Source: Mesorhizobium sp. WSM4313 (GTDB lineage Bacteria > Pseudomonadota > Alphaproteobacteria > Rhizobiales > Rhizobiaceae). From it: a stretch of 64,000 bases of DNA. Position numbers and translations under genes: made by a program. Below are positions 27,361-37,232 of the stretch, piece by piece. Each line of letters begins with the position of its first letter. Within the stretch, counting starts at the first letter, position 1. The notes below the pieces were generated by a model. It had not been told where the DNA came from and did no database searches. It saw only the letters and a list, made by a program, of their open reading frames with translations. The stretch lies in contig NZ_NSFT01000002.1 of NCBI RefSeq assembly GCF_002294725.1, positions 496,001 to 560,000 of the forward strand, in the 5' to 3' direction.

Positions 27361-29004
27361 TTACTCCGCGCCGCGCAATTGGTGGATATGTCCCACCAGA
27401 CCGGCAGTCGAGGCGTCGCGTTTTGCGGCAGTCTCCTTGCCTTCCACGACAGGCAGCAGGCCTGTCGCCAGTTCCTTGCCGAGCTCGACGCCCCATTGGT
27501 CGAAGGAATTGATATTGAACAGCGTGCCTTCGACGAAGACGCGGTGCTCGTAAAGCGCGATGAGCCGGCCGAGCGTGCGCGGGTCGAGCTTTCTGTAGAG
27601 AATGGTCAGCGAGGGGCGATCGCCCGAGAAGACGCGGTGCGGCGCGATGCGGTCGACGTCGGCCGGCTTCATGCCCTTGGCCAGCATCTGGGCGCGCGCC
27701 TCTTCCAGCGTGCGCCCCTTCATGAAGGCCTCCGACTGCGCCAGGCAGTTGGCGAGCAAAAGATCATGCTGGTGTTTCAATTCGGGCTCGTGACCGACGG
27801 CGGCGGCGAGGAATTCGACCGGAATAAAGTCGGTGCCCTGATGCAGGAGCTGGAAGAAGGCATGCTGGCCGTTGGTGCCGGGCTCGCCCCAGACCAGCGG
27901 GCCGGTCGGCGTGGCGACCGCAGTGCCGTCCAGCGCGACGCTCTTGCCGTTCGATTCCATGTCGAGCTGCTGCAGATAGGCCGGCAGGCGCGACAGGCGC
28001 TGGTCGTAAGGGATGACGGCGCGGGCCGGATATTTGCAGACGACGCGATGCCACCAGCCGATCAGCCCCAGAAGCACCGGAAGGTTCTTTTGCATCGGCG
28101 CCGAGCGGAAATGCTCGTCCATCTCATGCGCGCCGTCGAGGAAGGCGCGGAAATTGCGCGGGCCGACGGAAATCATCACCGGCAGGCCGATGGCGCTCCA
28201 GACCGAATAGCGGCCGCCGACCCAGTCCCAGAAGCCGAAGACACGGTCCTGCTCGATGCCGAACTTCGCCACCAGGTCGAGGGCGGTCGAGACGGCGGCG
28301 AAATGCTTGCCGACCGCTTCCTTGCCCAACGCCTTCTGCACCCAATCGCGCGCCGTCTGCGCATTCGTCATCGTCTCGACCGTGGTGAAGGTCTTGGAGG
28401 CGATGATGAACAAAGTCGTCTCGGCAGACAGACCCTTCAGCGTGTCATGGATATGGGCGCCGTCGACATTGGAGACGTAATGCGCGCGCGGCCCGTCATG
28501 ATAGGGCGCGAGCGCCAGCGTCACCATCGCCGGGCCGAGATCGGAGCCGCCGATGCCGATATTGACGATGTCGGTGATCTTCTTGCCGGTGGCGCCGGCC
28601 GCCTTGCCGGAGCGGATGGCGTCGGCGAAGGCGCCCATGGCGTCGAGCACGGCGATCACATCGGCCTTGGTGTCCTGGCCGTCGACGATCACGCTCTTGC
28701 CGGTCAGGTTGCGCAGCGCGGTGTGCAGCACAGCGCGGTTCTCGGTGATGTTGATCTTCTTGCCCTCGAACATGGCGGCGCGGCGCCCCGCGAGATCGGC
28801 GGCGGCGGCGAGCTTTTCCAGCATCGTCATCGTATTTGCGTCGACCGCGCATTTCGACCAGTCGAGCAGAAGGTCCCCATCAGTGGCGGAGAATGTCTCG
28901 AAGCGCTTGGGATCGGCGGCGAAGGCCTCGCGCATTGTGCCCCTGGCCGCCGCACGCTGCTCACGCAGAGCGGTGACCTGCTTGTCGAAGGCTGACTGAT
29001 CCAC
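27361..29004 (-). CDS. pgi: Glucose-6-phosphate isomerase
   Basis: This is a 547-residue cytosolic enzyme that interconverts glucose 6-phosphate and fructose 6-phosphate. It shows [16 protein letters not shown], the sugar-phosphate motif [16 protein letters not shown], and [15 protein letters not shown]. Further on are [21 protein letters not shown], the catalytic Glu/His region in [22 protein letters not shown], and the C-terminal [14 protein letters not shown] signature. Length and order are those of bacterial Pgi. It is the first gene of a two-gene minus-strand unit with the HAD phosphatase. Confidence 0.97.
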   Translation of the reverse strand: MDQSAFDKQVTALREQRAAARGTMREAFAADPKRFETFSATDGDLLLDWSKCAVDANTMTMLEKLAAAADLAGRRAAMFEGKKINITENRAVLHTALRNLTGKSVIVDGQDTKADVIAVLDAMGAFADAIRSGKAAGATGKKITDIVNIGIGGSDLGPAMVTLALAPYHDGPRAHYVSNVDGAHIHDTLKGLSAETTLFIIASKTFTTVETMTNAQTARDWVQKALGKEAVGKHFAAVSTALDLVAKFGIEQDRVFGFWDWVGGRYSVWSAIGLPVMISVGPRNFRAFLDGAHEMDEHFRSAPMQKNLPVLLGLIGWWHRVVCKYPARAVIPYDQRLSRLPAYLQQLDMESNGKSVALDGTAVATPTGPLVWGEPGTNGQHAFFQLLHQGTDFIPVEFLAAAVGHEPELKHQHDLLLANCLAQSEAFMKGRTLEEARAQMLAKGMKPADVDRIAPHRVFSGDRPSLTILYRKLDPRTLGRLIALYEHRVFVEGTLFNINSFDQWGVELGKELATGLLPVVEGKETAAKRDASTAGLVGHIHQLRGAE

Positions 29005-29401
29005 TGGCGGGCTCCTGGCGGGTTTTTAGACCATTTTAACAGGCCGGATGTTTCCGGCGCGTGTCGGCGCGTCATTCTATCGAGCCGATTTCCATTTCGT
29101 TCAAGCGCGCCTTTGCCGCACTGCATCACGGTTTAATGAAGGGAGTGTTGGACGGTGAGGATGGAGGATTTCGCCGCGAGGGTGCTGTTCGGTGCGGGCG
29201 ACAACGCTTCGCATCGTAGGGGCGACGATGCTGCGCATCGCGCCTTAAACGCGCCGCGACGACGCTTCGCGTCGCGCTTGATAGATCACTGGCATAAATC
29301 CCAGCGATCAGAAAAATTGATTGGCGCAACACCTTATGCCACCCATACACTCCACTGGTCCAGCCAAGTGAAAACAGCTGGCCGTCCGAGGAAGATTTCC
29401 C
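29005..29401. repeat. Intergenic region with clustered small palindromes between pgi and the mocR-type gene
   Basis: This 397-base stretch holds the divergent promoters of pgi and the regulator gene. From about 29195 to 29285 it contains short hairpin blocks (GCTTCGCATCGTAGG, GACGATGCTGCGCATCG, GACGACGCTTCGCGTCGCG) of the intergenic mosaic kind. The segment 29290-29400 is less GC-rich and is the likely regulator promoter and leader. I see no gene or RNA I can name. Confidence 0.5.
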
Positions 29402-30895
29402 ATGCCACAGCGCAATGACACGGCCATATGGTCCGGCCTGTTCCGGATTTCGGCTGAATCCGGCCAAACCCTCCAGGCGCAGATCCGCCAGGCGATCGTC
29501 GCGGCCATTCTCGACCGACAGATCGCCGCCTCGATGCCGTTGCCGTCGTGCCGAATTCTTGCGGAAAAACTCGGGGTTGCCCGCGGCACGGTGGTGCTCG
29601 CCTTCCAGCAGCTGGTCGACCAGGGCTTCCTGGTGGCGCGCGAACGGCGCGGCCATTTCGTTAATCCGGACGTGCTGGCCACTCCCGCCAAGCCGCACCA
29701 GAAGGCGCCCGACCAGCAGAATGAGATCGACTGGAAGGCGCGCCGGCAGATCGCCGCGAGCGACATGCCGCCGCCGGCCAAGCACGACAACTGGATCAAG
29801 TCCTCCTATCCGTTCGTCTACGGCCAGTTCGATCCGGCGTTGTTTCCGACCGCCGAATGGCGCGAGTGCAACCGCATGGCGCTGGCGGTGCTCGAGATCC
29901 GCAACTGGGCGTCCGACATGGTGGATCGCGACGACCCGCTGCTGATCGAACAGATCCAGGCCAGGCTTCTGCCGCGGCGCGGTATCTTCGCCAATCCGGA
30001 CGAGATCATCGTGACGCTGGGCGCGCAGAACGCACTTTACATGCTTGCGTCGCTGCTAATGACCAAGGGCTCGAAGGTGGCCATGGAAGACCCGGGCTAT
30101 CCTGACGCCCGCTCGATCTTCCGGCTGGCCGGCGCCGATATCCAGCCGGTTCCGGTCGACCAGTCGGGCATCGTGACCTCGGCGATCCCCAGCGATTCCG
30201 GCTTCGTCTTCGTCACGCCCAGCCACCACTGCCCGACCATGGTGCCGTTGTCGGCGGAGCGGCGGCAGGATCTCCTGGCGCGCGCCAACCGCAACAACCA
30301 GATCATTATCGAGGACGGCTATGACAGCCAGCTGCTCGACGAGGCACCGCAGCAGGCGTTGAAGAGCCTCGATCGTTCCGGCCGCGTGATCTATGTCGGC
30401 TCGATGTCGAAGACGCTGGCTCCGGGTCTCAGGCTTGGCTACATCGTCGCCTCGGCCGGGCTGATCGCCGAGCTTCGCGCACTGCGCCGCTTCATGCTCA
30501 GGCACCCGCCGGCGAACAACCAGCGCGCCGTCGCGCTGTTCCTGTCGCTCGGCCATCACGAGGCGCTGGTGCGCAGGCTTTCCACCGCCTTCGACGAACG
30601 GCGCAAGCGTCTGGTCCATGCGATTTCCGCCTTCTTGCCAGAGTGGCGTTCGACCGACTCGGCGGGCGGCACATCGCTCTGGCTGGAAGGGCCGCGCGGC
30701 ACTGATTCACGCGGCCTTGCGGAAGCGGCCGCTTCGCGCAGCGTCATCATCGAACCCGGCGACCGGTTCTTCGATCGCAGCGAAAAGCCCTCTCGTTTCA
30801 TGCGCTTGGGCATCTCCTCGATCTCGCTGCAGCATATCGAGCCGGGCATCCGCGAACTCGCTACCGCCGCCGGACGCAGGCCCGCGGCCGCCTGA
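29402..30895 (+). CDS. MocR-type regulator (GntR winged helix plus class I aminotransferase domain)
   Basis: This is a 497-residue PdxR/GabR/MocR-like regulator. Residues about 15-90 form a GntR winged helix (ILAEKLGVARGTVVLAFQQLVDQGFLVARERRGHFV). Residues about 130-490 form an aminotransferase-fold domain: ALFPTAEWRECNRMAL, IFANPDEIIVTLGAQNALYM, EDGYDSQLL, and PLP-binding Lys337 in VGSMSKTLAPGLRLGYIV. Members sense PLP or an amino compound bound to it. It precedes an MttB-family gene in the same direction but a terminator lies between them. Its target could be that gene (inference). Confidence 0.9.
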   Translation: MPQRNDTAIWSGLFRISAESGQTLQAQIRQAIVAAILDRQIAASMPLPSCRILAEKLGVARGTVVLAFQQLVDQGFLVARERRGHFVNPDVLATPAKPHQKAPDQQNEIDWKARRQIAASDMPPPAKHDNWIKSSYPFVYGQFDPALFPTAEWRECNRMALAVLEIRNWASDMVDRDDPLLIEQIQARLLPRRGIFANPDEIIVTLGAQNALYMLASLLMTKGSKVAMEDPGYPDARSIFRLAGADIQPVPVDQSGIVTSAIPSDSGFVFVTPSHHCPTMVPLSAERRQDLLARANRNNQIIIEDGYDSQLLDEAPQQALKSLDRSGRVIYVGSMSKTLAPGLRLGYIVASAGLIAELRALRRFMLRHPPANNQRAVALFLSLGHHEALVRRLSTAFDERRKRLVHAISAFLPEWRSTDSAGGTSLWLEGPRGTDSRGLAEAAASRSVIIEPGDRFFDRSEKPSRFMRLGISSISLQHIEPGIRELATAAGRRPAAA

Positions 30896-30912
30896 TCGCC
30901 ACAGACCTCCTG

Positions 30913-30942
30913 AAAAAAGCCGGCGCCGCGCCGGCTTTTTTT
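30913..30942. terminator. Strong bidirectional rho-independent terminator
   Basis: AAAAAAGCCGGC pairs perfectly with GCCGGCTTTTTTT around a 5-base loop. The T run lies on both strands, so it works in either direction. It begins 18 bases after the stop of the MocR-type gene and separates it from the MttB-family gene. Confidence 0.93.
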
Positions 30943-31118
30943 GTTTGGGCGCATGTTTGCCGCTTTAGCATTCTGGCATATTCGACGGGATTGCTTGGCC
31001 CATAGGCTGTACCAATGCCGGCGGCATAGTCGGAGCCAGAAGGGGACGAGGCAGGCCGATGGTGGACCAACCGCCGCCGCGCCCGCCTTGCAGATAAAGA
31101 CAAAGGTGGAGTGCTTCC

Positions 31119-32708
31119 ATGTCAGTGGCTCTCGAGAAGCAGGAATCGTCGTCGGACCAGCGTTCGCGGCGGTCCGGCGGGCGCGAAGCGCGCCGCGCGA
31201 TGCGGGCAGCGCCCTTGGCCGACGACATCCGTCCGGTGCGGCCGGGGCTTGAAGGCGGCAGTTATGGCCCATTGAGCCAGAATGACCGCGAACGGATCCA
31301 CGAAGCGGTGCTGACGCTCCTGGAAACGGTCGGCTTCGCCAATGCCATCCCGTCCTGCATCGAGGCGCTGACCCGGGTCGGCGGCATCTATGGCGATGAC
31401 GGCCGCGTTCGGCTGCCGCGCGCCTTGGTGCTGGACACGATCAAAAAGGCCGCACGCAACTTCACCCTCCATGGCCAGGATCCGAAGCACGACATGCTGA
31501 TCCAGGGCAAACGCGTGCATTACGGCACGGCGGGCGCGGCGGTGCATCTGGTCGATGTCGAGAAGCGCGAATATCGCGAATCGCTGCTGCAGGACCTCTA
31601 CGACGCCGCCCGTCTCGTCGATGGGTTGGACAACATCCACTTCTTCCAGCGCACCATGGTGCCGCGCGACATTCCCGACCCGCTCGATATGGATTTCAAC
31701 ACGCTCTATGCCTGCGTGATGGGGACGTCCAAGCATGTCGGCACCTCGTTCACCGTGCGCGAGAACGTCAAGCCAGCGCTGGAAATGCTTTATGCAATCG
31801 CCGGCGGGGAGGAGAATTTCCGGGCGCGGCCGTTCGTGTCGAACTCGAACTGCTTCGTCGTGCCGCCGATGAAGTTCGCCGAGGACGCCTGCGGCGTGTT
31901 GGAGGCCTGCGTCGAAGGCGGCATTCCGATCCTGCTTCTGTCGGCCGGCCAGGCCGGCGCCACCGCACCTGCCGCCATTGCCGGCGCCGTCGTGCAAGCG
32001 GTCGCGGAAGTGCTGATGGGCCTGGTCTATGTCAATGCCGTCAAGCCTGGACATCCGGCGATCTTCGGCACTTGGCCGTTCGTGTCCGATCTCAGGACCG
32101 GCGCCATGTCCGGCGGCTCGGCCGAGCAAGCAGTGTTGACCGCGGCCTGCGCGCAGATGGCGCAATATTACGACCTGCCCGGCGGCTCGGCCGCCGGCAT
32201 GTCGGACTCGAAGCTGCCCGACATCCAGGCCGGCTATGAGAAGGGCATCACCAATGTCATGGCGGGCTTGTCCGGCCTCAACCTGGTCTATGAATCGGCC
32301 GGCATGCACGCCTCGCTGCTCGGCTTCTGCCTCGAAAGCCTGATCATCGACAACGATATGCTCGGACATTGCCTGCGCTGCGTGCGCGGCATCGAGGTGA
32401 CCGACGATGCGCTGTCGATCGATACCATCGCCGATGTCTGCCTCAAGGGCCCCGGCCATTATCTCGGCAACGATCAGACGCTGAAGCTGATGCAGACGGA
32501 ATATTTCTATCCCGCCGTCGGCGACCGTTTCTCGCCCAAGGAATGGAACGAAAAGGGCCGGCCCGACATCCTGTCGCGGGCGATCGCGGAGAAGAAGCGC
32601 GTGCTTGCCGAGCGCTTCCCGCGCCACGTCTCGCGCCTGCTCGACGACAAATTGCGCGCCCGCTTCGGCGAGATGATCAAGCTGCCGCGCAGCAAGATGG
32701 GCGGCTAA
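31119..32708 (+). CDS. Trimethylamine methyltransferase (MttB) family protein, non-pyrrolysine type
   Basis: This is a 529-residue TIM-barrel protein of the MttB superfamily. The frame is open throughout with no amber codon, so it is a non-pyrrolysine member like MtgB (glycine betaine:corrinoid methyltransferase) and MtpB. Recognisable parts are NDRERIHEAVLTLLETVGF, VHYGTAGAAVHLVDVEKREYR, PGHPAIFGTWPFVSDLRTGAMSGGSAE and GLNLVYESAGMHASLLGFCLESLI. Such enzymes move a methyl group from a quaternary amine to a corrinoid protein, but no corrinoid protein gene is adjacent. The first 40 or so residues are basic and poorly conserved. The ligand is unknown; glycine betaine, carnitine or proline betaine are candidates. 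Confidence 0.85.
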   Translation: MSVALEKQESSSDQRSRRSGGREARRAMRAAPLADDIRPVRPGLEGGSYGPLSQNDRERIHEAVLTLLETVGFANAIPSCIEALTRVGGIYGDDGRVRLPRALVLDTIKKAARNFTLHGQDPKHDMLIQGKRVHYGTAGAAVHLVDVEKREYRESLLQDLYDAARLVDGLDNIHFFQRTMVPRDIPDPLDMDFNTLYACVMGTSKHVGTSFTVRENVKPALEMLYAIAGGEENFRARPFVSNSNCFVVPPMKFAEDACGVLEACVEGGIPILLLSAGQAGATAPAAIAGAVVQAVAEVLMGLVYVNAVKPGHPAIFGTWPFVSDLRTGAMSGGSAEQAVLTAACAQMAQYYDLPGGSAAGMSDSKLPDIQAGYEKGITNVMAGLSGLNLVYESAGMHASLLGFCLESLIIDNDMLGHCLRCVRGIEVTDDALSIDTIADVCLKGPGHYLGNDQTLKLMQTEYFYPAVGDRFSPKEWNEKGRPDILSRAIAEKKRVLAERFPRHVSRLLDDKLRARFGEMIKLPRSKMGG

Positions 32709-32884
32709 TATTCAGGTGAAGGCCGGCCTGCAAACGATGCCTTCCTGCGCTTCCGGCCTTCGCCGGCCGAAGCTCTCTTAGATGTCTCCGCTCTATAAAG
32801 GCTACGGCCGGCATAGACCGGTTCTCGGAACCCGCCATTTTCGACTCGGCCTGACCGAAAGCTCAACGCGTCCTGTTCGTCTGA

Positions 32885-33283
32885 TCATTCCGCGCTCAGC
32901 CCGTAGCGCTCGACGACCTCGGCGTTGATCAGCTTAGCGTGCAGCGTCATCAGCACGATCTGCGCGTCGAAACTGTCGCCGGCCTCGAGCGCCGCCTCGA
33001 TGCGGCGCTCGACCTGCAATGTCGGCTCGCGGCCGTTGGCCTGCTCGAACACATGGCGTCCGGCGACGCAATAGCCGCAGAGCTGCGCCACGGATGCATA
33101 GGCGTCCGCCGGCGGCTCATCGGGCCAGCGGTCGTTCATCAAATTGACGATGGTGAGTTTCACGCCCTCTGGTACCAGCGCCGGATGCAGGTCGGCCGCA
33201 CGCAATGCGTCGTCGAGCTGGCGCAGATCGCCGGAGCGGCCGAACATGCCGAGAAAGCCGAGGGAAGAGCGCCGTTTCGCCAC
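32885..33283 (-). CDS. Conserved hypothetical protein (rhizobial, 132 aa)
   Basis: I do not recognise a named family. It is a 132-residue soluble protein, MAKRRSSLGFLGMFGRSGDLRQLDDALRA at the start, with a helical, acidic second half (QVERRIEAALEAGDSFDAQIVLMTLHAKLINAEVVERYG). It has two cysteines in QLCGYCVAG. Codon use matches its neighbours. It is a single minus-strand gene with a terminator for the gene upstream of it ending just before its start. No function is proposed. Confidence 0.7.
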   Translation of the reverse strand: MAKRRSSLGFLGMFGRSGDLRQLDDALRAADLHPALVPEGVKLTIVNLMNDRWPDEPPADAYASVAQLCGYCVAGRHVFEQANGREPTLQVERRIEAALEAGDSFDAQIVLMTLHAKLINAEVVERYGLSAE

Positions 33284-33358
33284 GATGATCTGTCCCTTCC
33301 TGAGCTGCCGAGGTCGAGCTTATCTGTGGGTTCCTTGGAGATGAAACAAGGGCAACAG

Positions 33359-33394
33359 AAAAGGGCGGCTCGCCGTCGGCAAGCCGCCCCTTTG
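33359..33394 (-). terminator. Rho-independent terminator after the IlvD/Edd-family gene
   Basis: Read on the minus strand, AAAGGGGCGGCT and AGCCGCCCTTTT form a long GC stem around a roughly 11-base loop and end in a T run. It begins about 20 bases after the dehydratase stop at 33414. Confidence 0.85.
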
Positions 33395-33413
33395 ATCGGC
33401 CGAATAAATAGGC

Positions 33414-35219
33414 TTAGTGATTGTCGCGCGGCACGCCGCTGGTATGGGCGACGTCCTGGTATTTCACCGCCGGTTTCAGCACCATGCCGGCCGAGAACTG
33501 GTCGACCATGCCGCGCTGGATCTCCTGCCATGGCGTCTGGTGCTGGGGATAGTGATAGCCGCCATTGGCCTGCAGCGCGGCGCGCCGCTTGGCGATCTCC
33601 TCGTCGCTGACGAGGATATTGGCCGTGGCCTTTTTCAGGTCGATGCGGACGCGGTCGCCGCTCTTGAGCAGCGCCAGCCCGCCTCCGATCGCAGCTTCAG
33701 GCGAGGCATTGAGGATCGACGGGGAGCCCGACGTGCCGGACTGGCGGCCGTCACCGATGCAGGCAAGGGCGTGGATGCCCTTCTTGATCAGGTAGGCCGG
33801 CGGCTGCATGTTGACCACCTCGGCGCCGCCCGGATAGCCGACCGGACCGGCGCCGCGCATGAACAGGATCGTGTGCTCGTCGATGCCCTGCGCCGGATCG
33901 TCGATGCGGGCGTGGTAATCCTCCGGCCCGTCGAAGACCATGGCGTTGCCCTCGAAGGCCTCCGGGTCGTTCGGGTTGGAGAGGTAGCGCTCACGGAATT
34001 CGGGCGAGATGCCGCTGGTCTTCATGATGGCGGAATCGAACAGGTTGCCCTTGAGGTTGATGAAGCCGGCATTGGCCTTGAGCGGCTTATCGGCGCTGCG
34101 GATGACGTCGTGATTCTCGTTGACGGCATCCCGGCAATTGTCGCCCATCGACCTGCCGTTGGCGGTGATGGCATCGGGATGCGGCAGCAGGCCGCCCTTC
34201 ATCAGTTCGGCGACGACCGTCGGCACGCCGCCGGCATGGTGATAGTCCTCGCCGAGATACTCGCCCGTCGGCTGCAGGTTGACCAGCAGCGGGATGTCGA
34301 GGCCGATCTTCTGCCAGTCATCATTGTCGAGCGGCACGCCGAGATGGCGTGCGATGGCGTTGAGGTGGATCGGCGCGTTGGTCGAGCCGCCGATGGCCGA
34401 GTTGACGACGATGGCGTTCTCGAACGCCTCGCGGGTCATGATGTCGGACGGCTTCAGATCCTCATGCACCATCTCGACGATGCGCTTGCCCGTCTCGTAG
34501 GAAATCTGGCCGCGCTCGCGATATGGGGCCGGGATGGCGGCCGAGCCAGGCAATTGCATGCCGAGCGCCTCGGCCAGCGAATTCATCGTGGTCGCCGTGC
34601 CCATGGTGTTGCAATAGCCGGTCGACGGCGCCGAGGAGGCGACGATGTCCATGAACTCGTCATAGTCGATCTCGCCGGCCGACAGCCGCTGGCGCGATTC
34701 CCAGACGATGGTGCCCGAACCGGTGCGCTTGCCCTTGTGCCAGCCATTCAGCATCGGGCCGACCGAAAGCGCGATCGCCGGGATGTTGACGGTGGCCGCC
34801 GCCATCAGCAAGGCAGGCGTCGTCTTGTCGCAGCCGATGGTCAGCACGACGCCGTCGAGCGGATAGCCGTAGAGCACTTCGACCAGGCTGAGATAGGCAA
34901 GGTTGCGGTCGAGCGCGGCCGTGGGGCGCTTGCCGGTCTCCTGGATCGGATGGCAGGGGAACTCGAATGGGATGCCGCCCATCGAGACGATGCCCTCGCG
35001 CACGCGCTTGGCGAGCTCGAGGTGGTGCCGGTTGCAGGGCGAAAGGTCGGAACCGGTCTGCGCGATGCCGATCAGCGGCTTGCCCGACATCAGCTCGGCG
35101 CGCGTCAGGCCGTAATTGAGGTAGCGTTCGAGATAGAGCGCCGTCATGCCCGGATTGTCGGGATTGTCGAACCACTCCTGCGAGCGAAATTTCTTCTTCT
35201 TGGTGGGGGCGCCTGCCAT
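33414..35219 (-). CDS. IlvD/Edd-family sugar-acid dehydratase (L-arabinonate/D-xylonate dehydratase type)
   Basis: This is a 601-residue Fe-S dehydratase. The cluster-ligand cysteines fit Cys62 (SPCNRH), Cys130 (TIGCDKTTP) and Cys203 (TGYCNTMGT). Other blocks are [43 protein letters not shown] and [22 protein letters not shown]. The N-terminus [28 protein letters not shown] is typical of the arabinonate/xylonate group rather than of IlvD proper. It converts an aldonic acid to a 2-keto-3-deoxy acid. The ATG at 35219 follows GGAGACCACC. No sugar transporter or partner enzyme is adjacent, so the substrate is open. Confidence 0.87.
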   Translation of the reverse strand: MAGAPTKKKKFRSQEWFDNPDNPGMTALYLERYLNYGLTRAELMSGKPLIGIAQTGSDLSPCNRHHLELAKRVREGIVSMGGIPFEFPCHPIQETGKRPTAALDRNLAYLSLVEVLYGYPLDGVVLTIGCDKTTPALLMAAATVNIPAIALSVGPMLNGWHKGKRTGSGTIVWESRQRLSAGEIDYDEFMDIVASSAPSTGYCNTMGTATTMNSLAEALGMQLPGSAAIPAPYRERGQISYETGKRIVEMVHEDLKPSDIMTREAFENAIVVNSAIGGSTNAPIHLNAIARHLGVPLDNDDWQKIGLDIPLLVNLQPTGEYLGEDYHHAGGVPTVVAELMKGGLLPHPDAITANGRSMGDNCRDAVNENHDVIRSADKPLKANAGFINLKGNLFDSAIMKTSGISPEFRERYLSNPNDPEAFEGNAMVFDGPEDYHARIDDPAQGIDEHTILFMRGAGPVGYPGGAEVVNMQPPAYLIKKGIHALACIGDGRQSGTSGSPSILNASPEAAIGGGLALLKSGDRVRIDLKKATANILVSDEEIAKRRAALQANGGYHYPQHQTPWQEIQRGMVDQFSAGMVLKPAVKYQDVAHTSGVPRDNH

Positions 35220-35369
35220 GGTGGTCTCCGTATTTGTATGACAAATCGATAGGACAATGCGTCCATGCAGGCAAGAGGCAGACGCTGCCGGAACCCGGAC
35301 TTTGGTGCGATAGACTTGTTTCGGGCCGCGCGCTACGACCAACCGGCATCAGCAATGCGGGAGGTCTTG

Positions 35370-35819
35370 ATGGCTTTGGTGATCGAAGGCGAGGAGCGGA
35401 TCGCCGCACCCATCGGGAAAGTGTGGGAAGCCCTGAACGACCCGGAGATCCTGAAGGTGGCGATTCCCGGCTGCCAGAGCCTCGAGAAGAATTCGGACAC
35501 CGCCATGGCTGCGACCGTGGTGCTCAAGATCGGCCCGATCAAGGCGACCTTCAACGGCGAAGTCACGCTGAAAAACCTCAAGCCACCGCATTCCTACACC
35601 ATCCAGGGCGAAGGCAAGGGCGGCGTTGCCGGTTTCGCCAAGGGCGGCGCCGACGTGACGCTGACCGCCGACGGGGCGGACTCGACAGTGCTCAAATACG
35701 CCGCCAAGGCCGAGGTCGGCGGCAAGATCGCGCAACTCGGCAGCCGGCTGATCGAATCGACATCGAAGAAATTGGCAGGGCAGTTCTTCTCGACGTTTGG
35801 CGAGAAGGTCGGCGCCTGA
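35370..35819 (+). CDS. CoxG-like SRPBCC-domain protein
   Basis: This is a 149-residue protein of the CoxG/SRPBCC (START-like) fold: VIEGEERIAAPIGKVWEALNDPEILKVAIPGCQSLEK, then KIGPIKATFNGEVTLKNL and the Gly-rich GEGKGGVAGFAKGGADVTL. It ends KKLAGQFFSTFGEKVGA, where CoxG proteins may have a membrane tail that is missing here. CoxG aids membrane recruitment or maturation of CO dehydrogenase-type molybdoenzymes, but no such enzyme is nearby. GGGAGG lies five bases before the ATG at 35370; ATG 35355 is a poorer alternative. Confidence 0.85.
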   Translation: MALVIEGEERIAAPIGKVWEALNDPEILKVAIPGCQSLEKNSDTAMAATVVLKIGPIKATFNGEVTLKNLKPPHSYTIQGEGKGGVAGFAKGGADVTLTADGADSTVLKYAAKAEVGGKIAQLGSRLIESTSKKLAGQFFSTFGEKVGA

Positions 35820-35837
35820 CCCTCAAAGGAAAGGGCG

Positions 35838-37022
35838 TTATTCGAACACGATGCTTGGCACGGCGGCTTCGGCGGCGCCGCGCTCTTCCTGGACCCTTTC
35901 CCAGACCTTGCTGGCGATATCGCGGTAGATCTTTGCTTCCGCGCCCTCCGGCTTGGAGGCGACGACCGGCGCGCCGGCATCCGAGCTTTCGCGGATGCCC
36001 ATTTCCAGAGGCACCTCGCCGAGGAAGGTGACGCCCAGGCGCTCGGCCTCGCGGCGCGCGCCGCCATGGCCGAAAATGTCGTAGCGCTTGCCGGTGTCGG
36101 GAGCGAGGAAGTAGCTCATATTCTCGACGATGCCGAGCAGCGGCACGTCGACCTTCTTGAACATGTTGAGGCCCTTGCGGGCGTCGATCAGCGCCAGATC
36201 CTGCGGCGTCGAGACGATGACGGCGCCGGCGAGCGGCACCTGCTGGGCCATGGTGAGTTGGGCATCGCCGGTGCCGGGCGGCATGTCGACCACCAGCACG
36301 TCGAGCGGACCCCATTCGACCTCGCGCAGCATTTGCGTCAGCGCCGACATCACCATCGGGCCGCGCCAGATCATCGGCGTCTCCTCATCGACGAGGAAGC
36401 CCATCGACATCACCTTGAGGCCGTAATTCTGCATCGGCTTCAGCACCTTGCCGTCGACGGTCTGCGGCCGGCCGTGGATGTTGAGCAGCCTGGGCATGGA
36501 AGGGCCGTAGATATCGGCATCGAGCACGCCGACCTTCAGCCCGTTGGCGGCAAGGCCGAGCGCCAGGTTGACGGCGGTCGTCGACTTGCCGACGCCGCCC
36601 TTGCCGGAGGCGACGGCGATGATGGCGTCGATGCCGGGCACGCCGCGCCTGCCATGGCTCTGCGAGGCGGGCGCATGCGGCGCGGGGCGCTGCGGCGCCG
36701 GCTGCGGAGTCGGCCGCTGCGGTGCAGCCTGCGAAGGTTGACGCGGCGGAACCGGCGCTTCCATGCCGCCGCCCTTCTTCTCCGCCGTCAGCGCGACGAC
36801 CGCGCTGGCGACGCCGGGGATAGCCTTCACCGCGCGCTCGGCGGCGGCACGCAACGGTTCCAGCTCCTGGGCGCGGGCGGCGGGCACGGTGATCGAGAAG
36901 AAGACCTTGGAATCGGCGATGAAAATCTCGGAGACCATGCCGAGATCGACGATGTTGCCGGTGAAGTCCGGCCCGTTCACCGTCTTCAGGCGCTCGATGA
37001 CGGATTCCTTGGTAACGGTCAT
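35838..37022 (-). CDS. mrp: Mrp/ApbC/NBP35-family P-loop ATPase, cysteine-free variant
   Basis: This is a 394-residue protein. Residues about 1-80 are a MIP18/DUF59 domain (VIERLKTVNGPDF, NIVDLGMVSEI). Residues about 90-125 are a Pro/Gln/Ala-rich linker. The rest is the deviant Walker A ATPase VASGKGGVGKSTTAVNLA, GVLDADIYGPSMPRLL, VVDMPPGTGDAQLTMAQ and DIFGHGGA. Mrp proteins carry and deliver Fe-S clusters, usually through a C-terminal CxxC. Here the matching site reads MSYFLAPDTGKRYD and I find no cysteine anywhere in the protein. The ATG at 37022 fits family starts. Convergent with the CoxG-like gene. Confidence 0.92.
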   Translation of the reverse strand: MTVTKESVIERLKTVNGPDFTGNIVDLGMVSEIFIADSKVFFSITVPAARAQELEPLRAAAERAVKAIPGVASAVVALTAEKKGGGMEAPVPPRQPSQAAPQRPTPQPAPQRPAPHAPASQSHGRRGVPGIDAIIAVASGKGGVGKSTTAVNLALGLAANGLKVGVLDADIYGPSMPRLLNIHGRPQTVDGKVLKPMQNYGLKVMSMGFLVDEETPMIWRGPMVMSALTQMLREVEWGPLDVLVVDMPPGTGDAQLTMAQQVPLAGAVIVSTPQDLALIDARKGLNMFKKVDVPLLGIVENMSYFLAPDTGKRYDIFGHGGARREAERLGVTFLGEVPLEMGIRESSDAGAPVVASKPEGAEAKIYRDIASKVWERVQEERGAAEAAVPSIVFE

Positions 37023-37232
37023 GATCTTTCCTCGGCGTTTGGCGTTCCAGATAGTGCAGTTTGCCGGCGGAACCAAGCCGTGGCGCAACGGCTCGCCCGG
37101 CGTGCCCCGGAAAGCGACGGATGGTGTCGGATTTGGCCACGGCCGCGGCGCAGGTTCGGGCCCGGTCATAGCCAAACGGTGCGCCCGCACTATCTCCATC
37201 GCCATCACGACAGCCGGGGAAGGAAGACGGTC

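Noticed and set aside
26599-28995. Open frame of 798 codons on the plus strand opposite pgi and the HAD gene
   Set aside because: Antisense shadow of two well-supported genes, with no motif of its own.
31119-32708. Possible pyrrolysine readthrough in the MttB-family gene
   Set aside because: There is no in-frame amber codon; the frame is continuous from 31119 to 32708.
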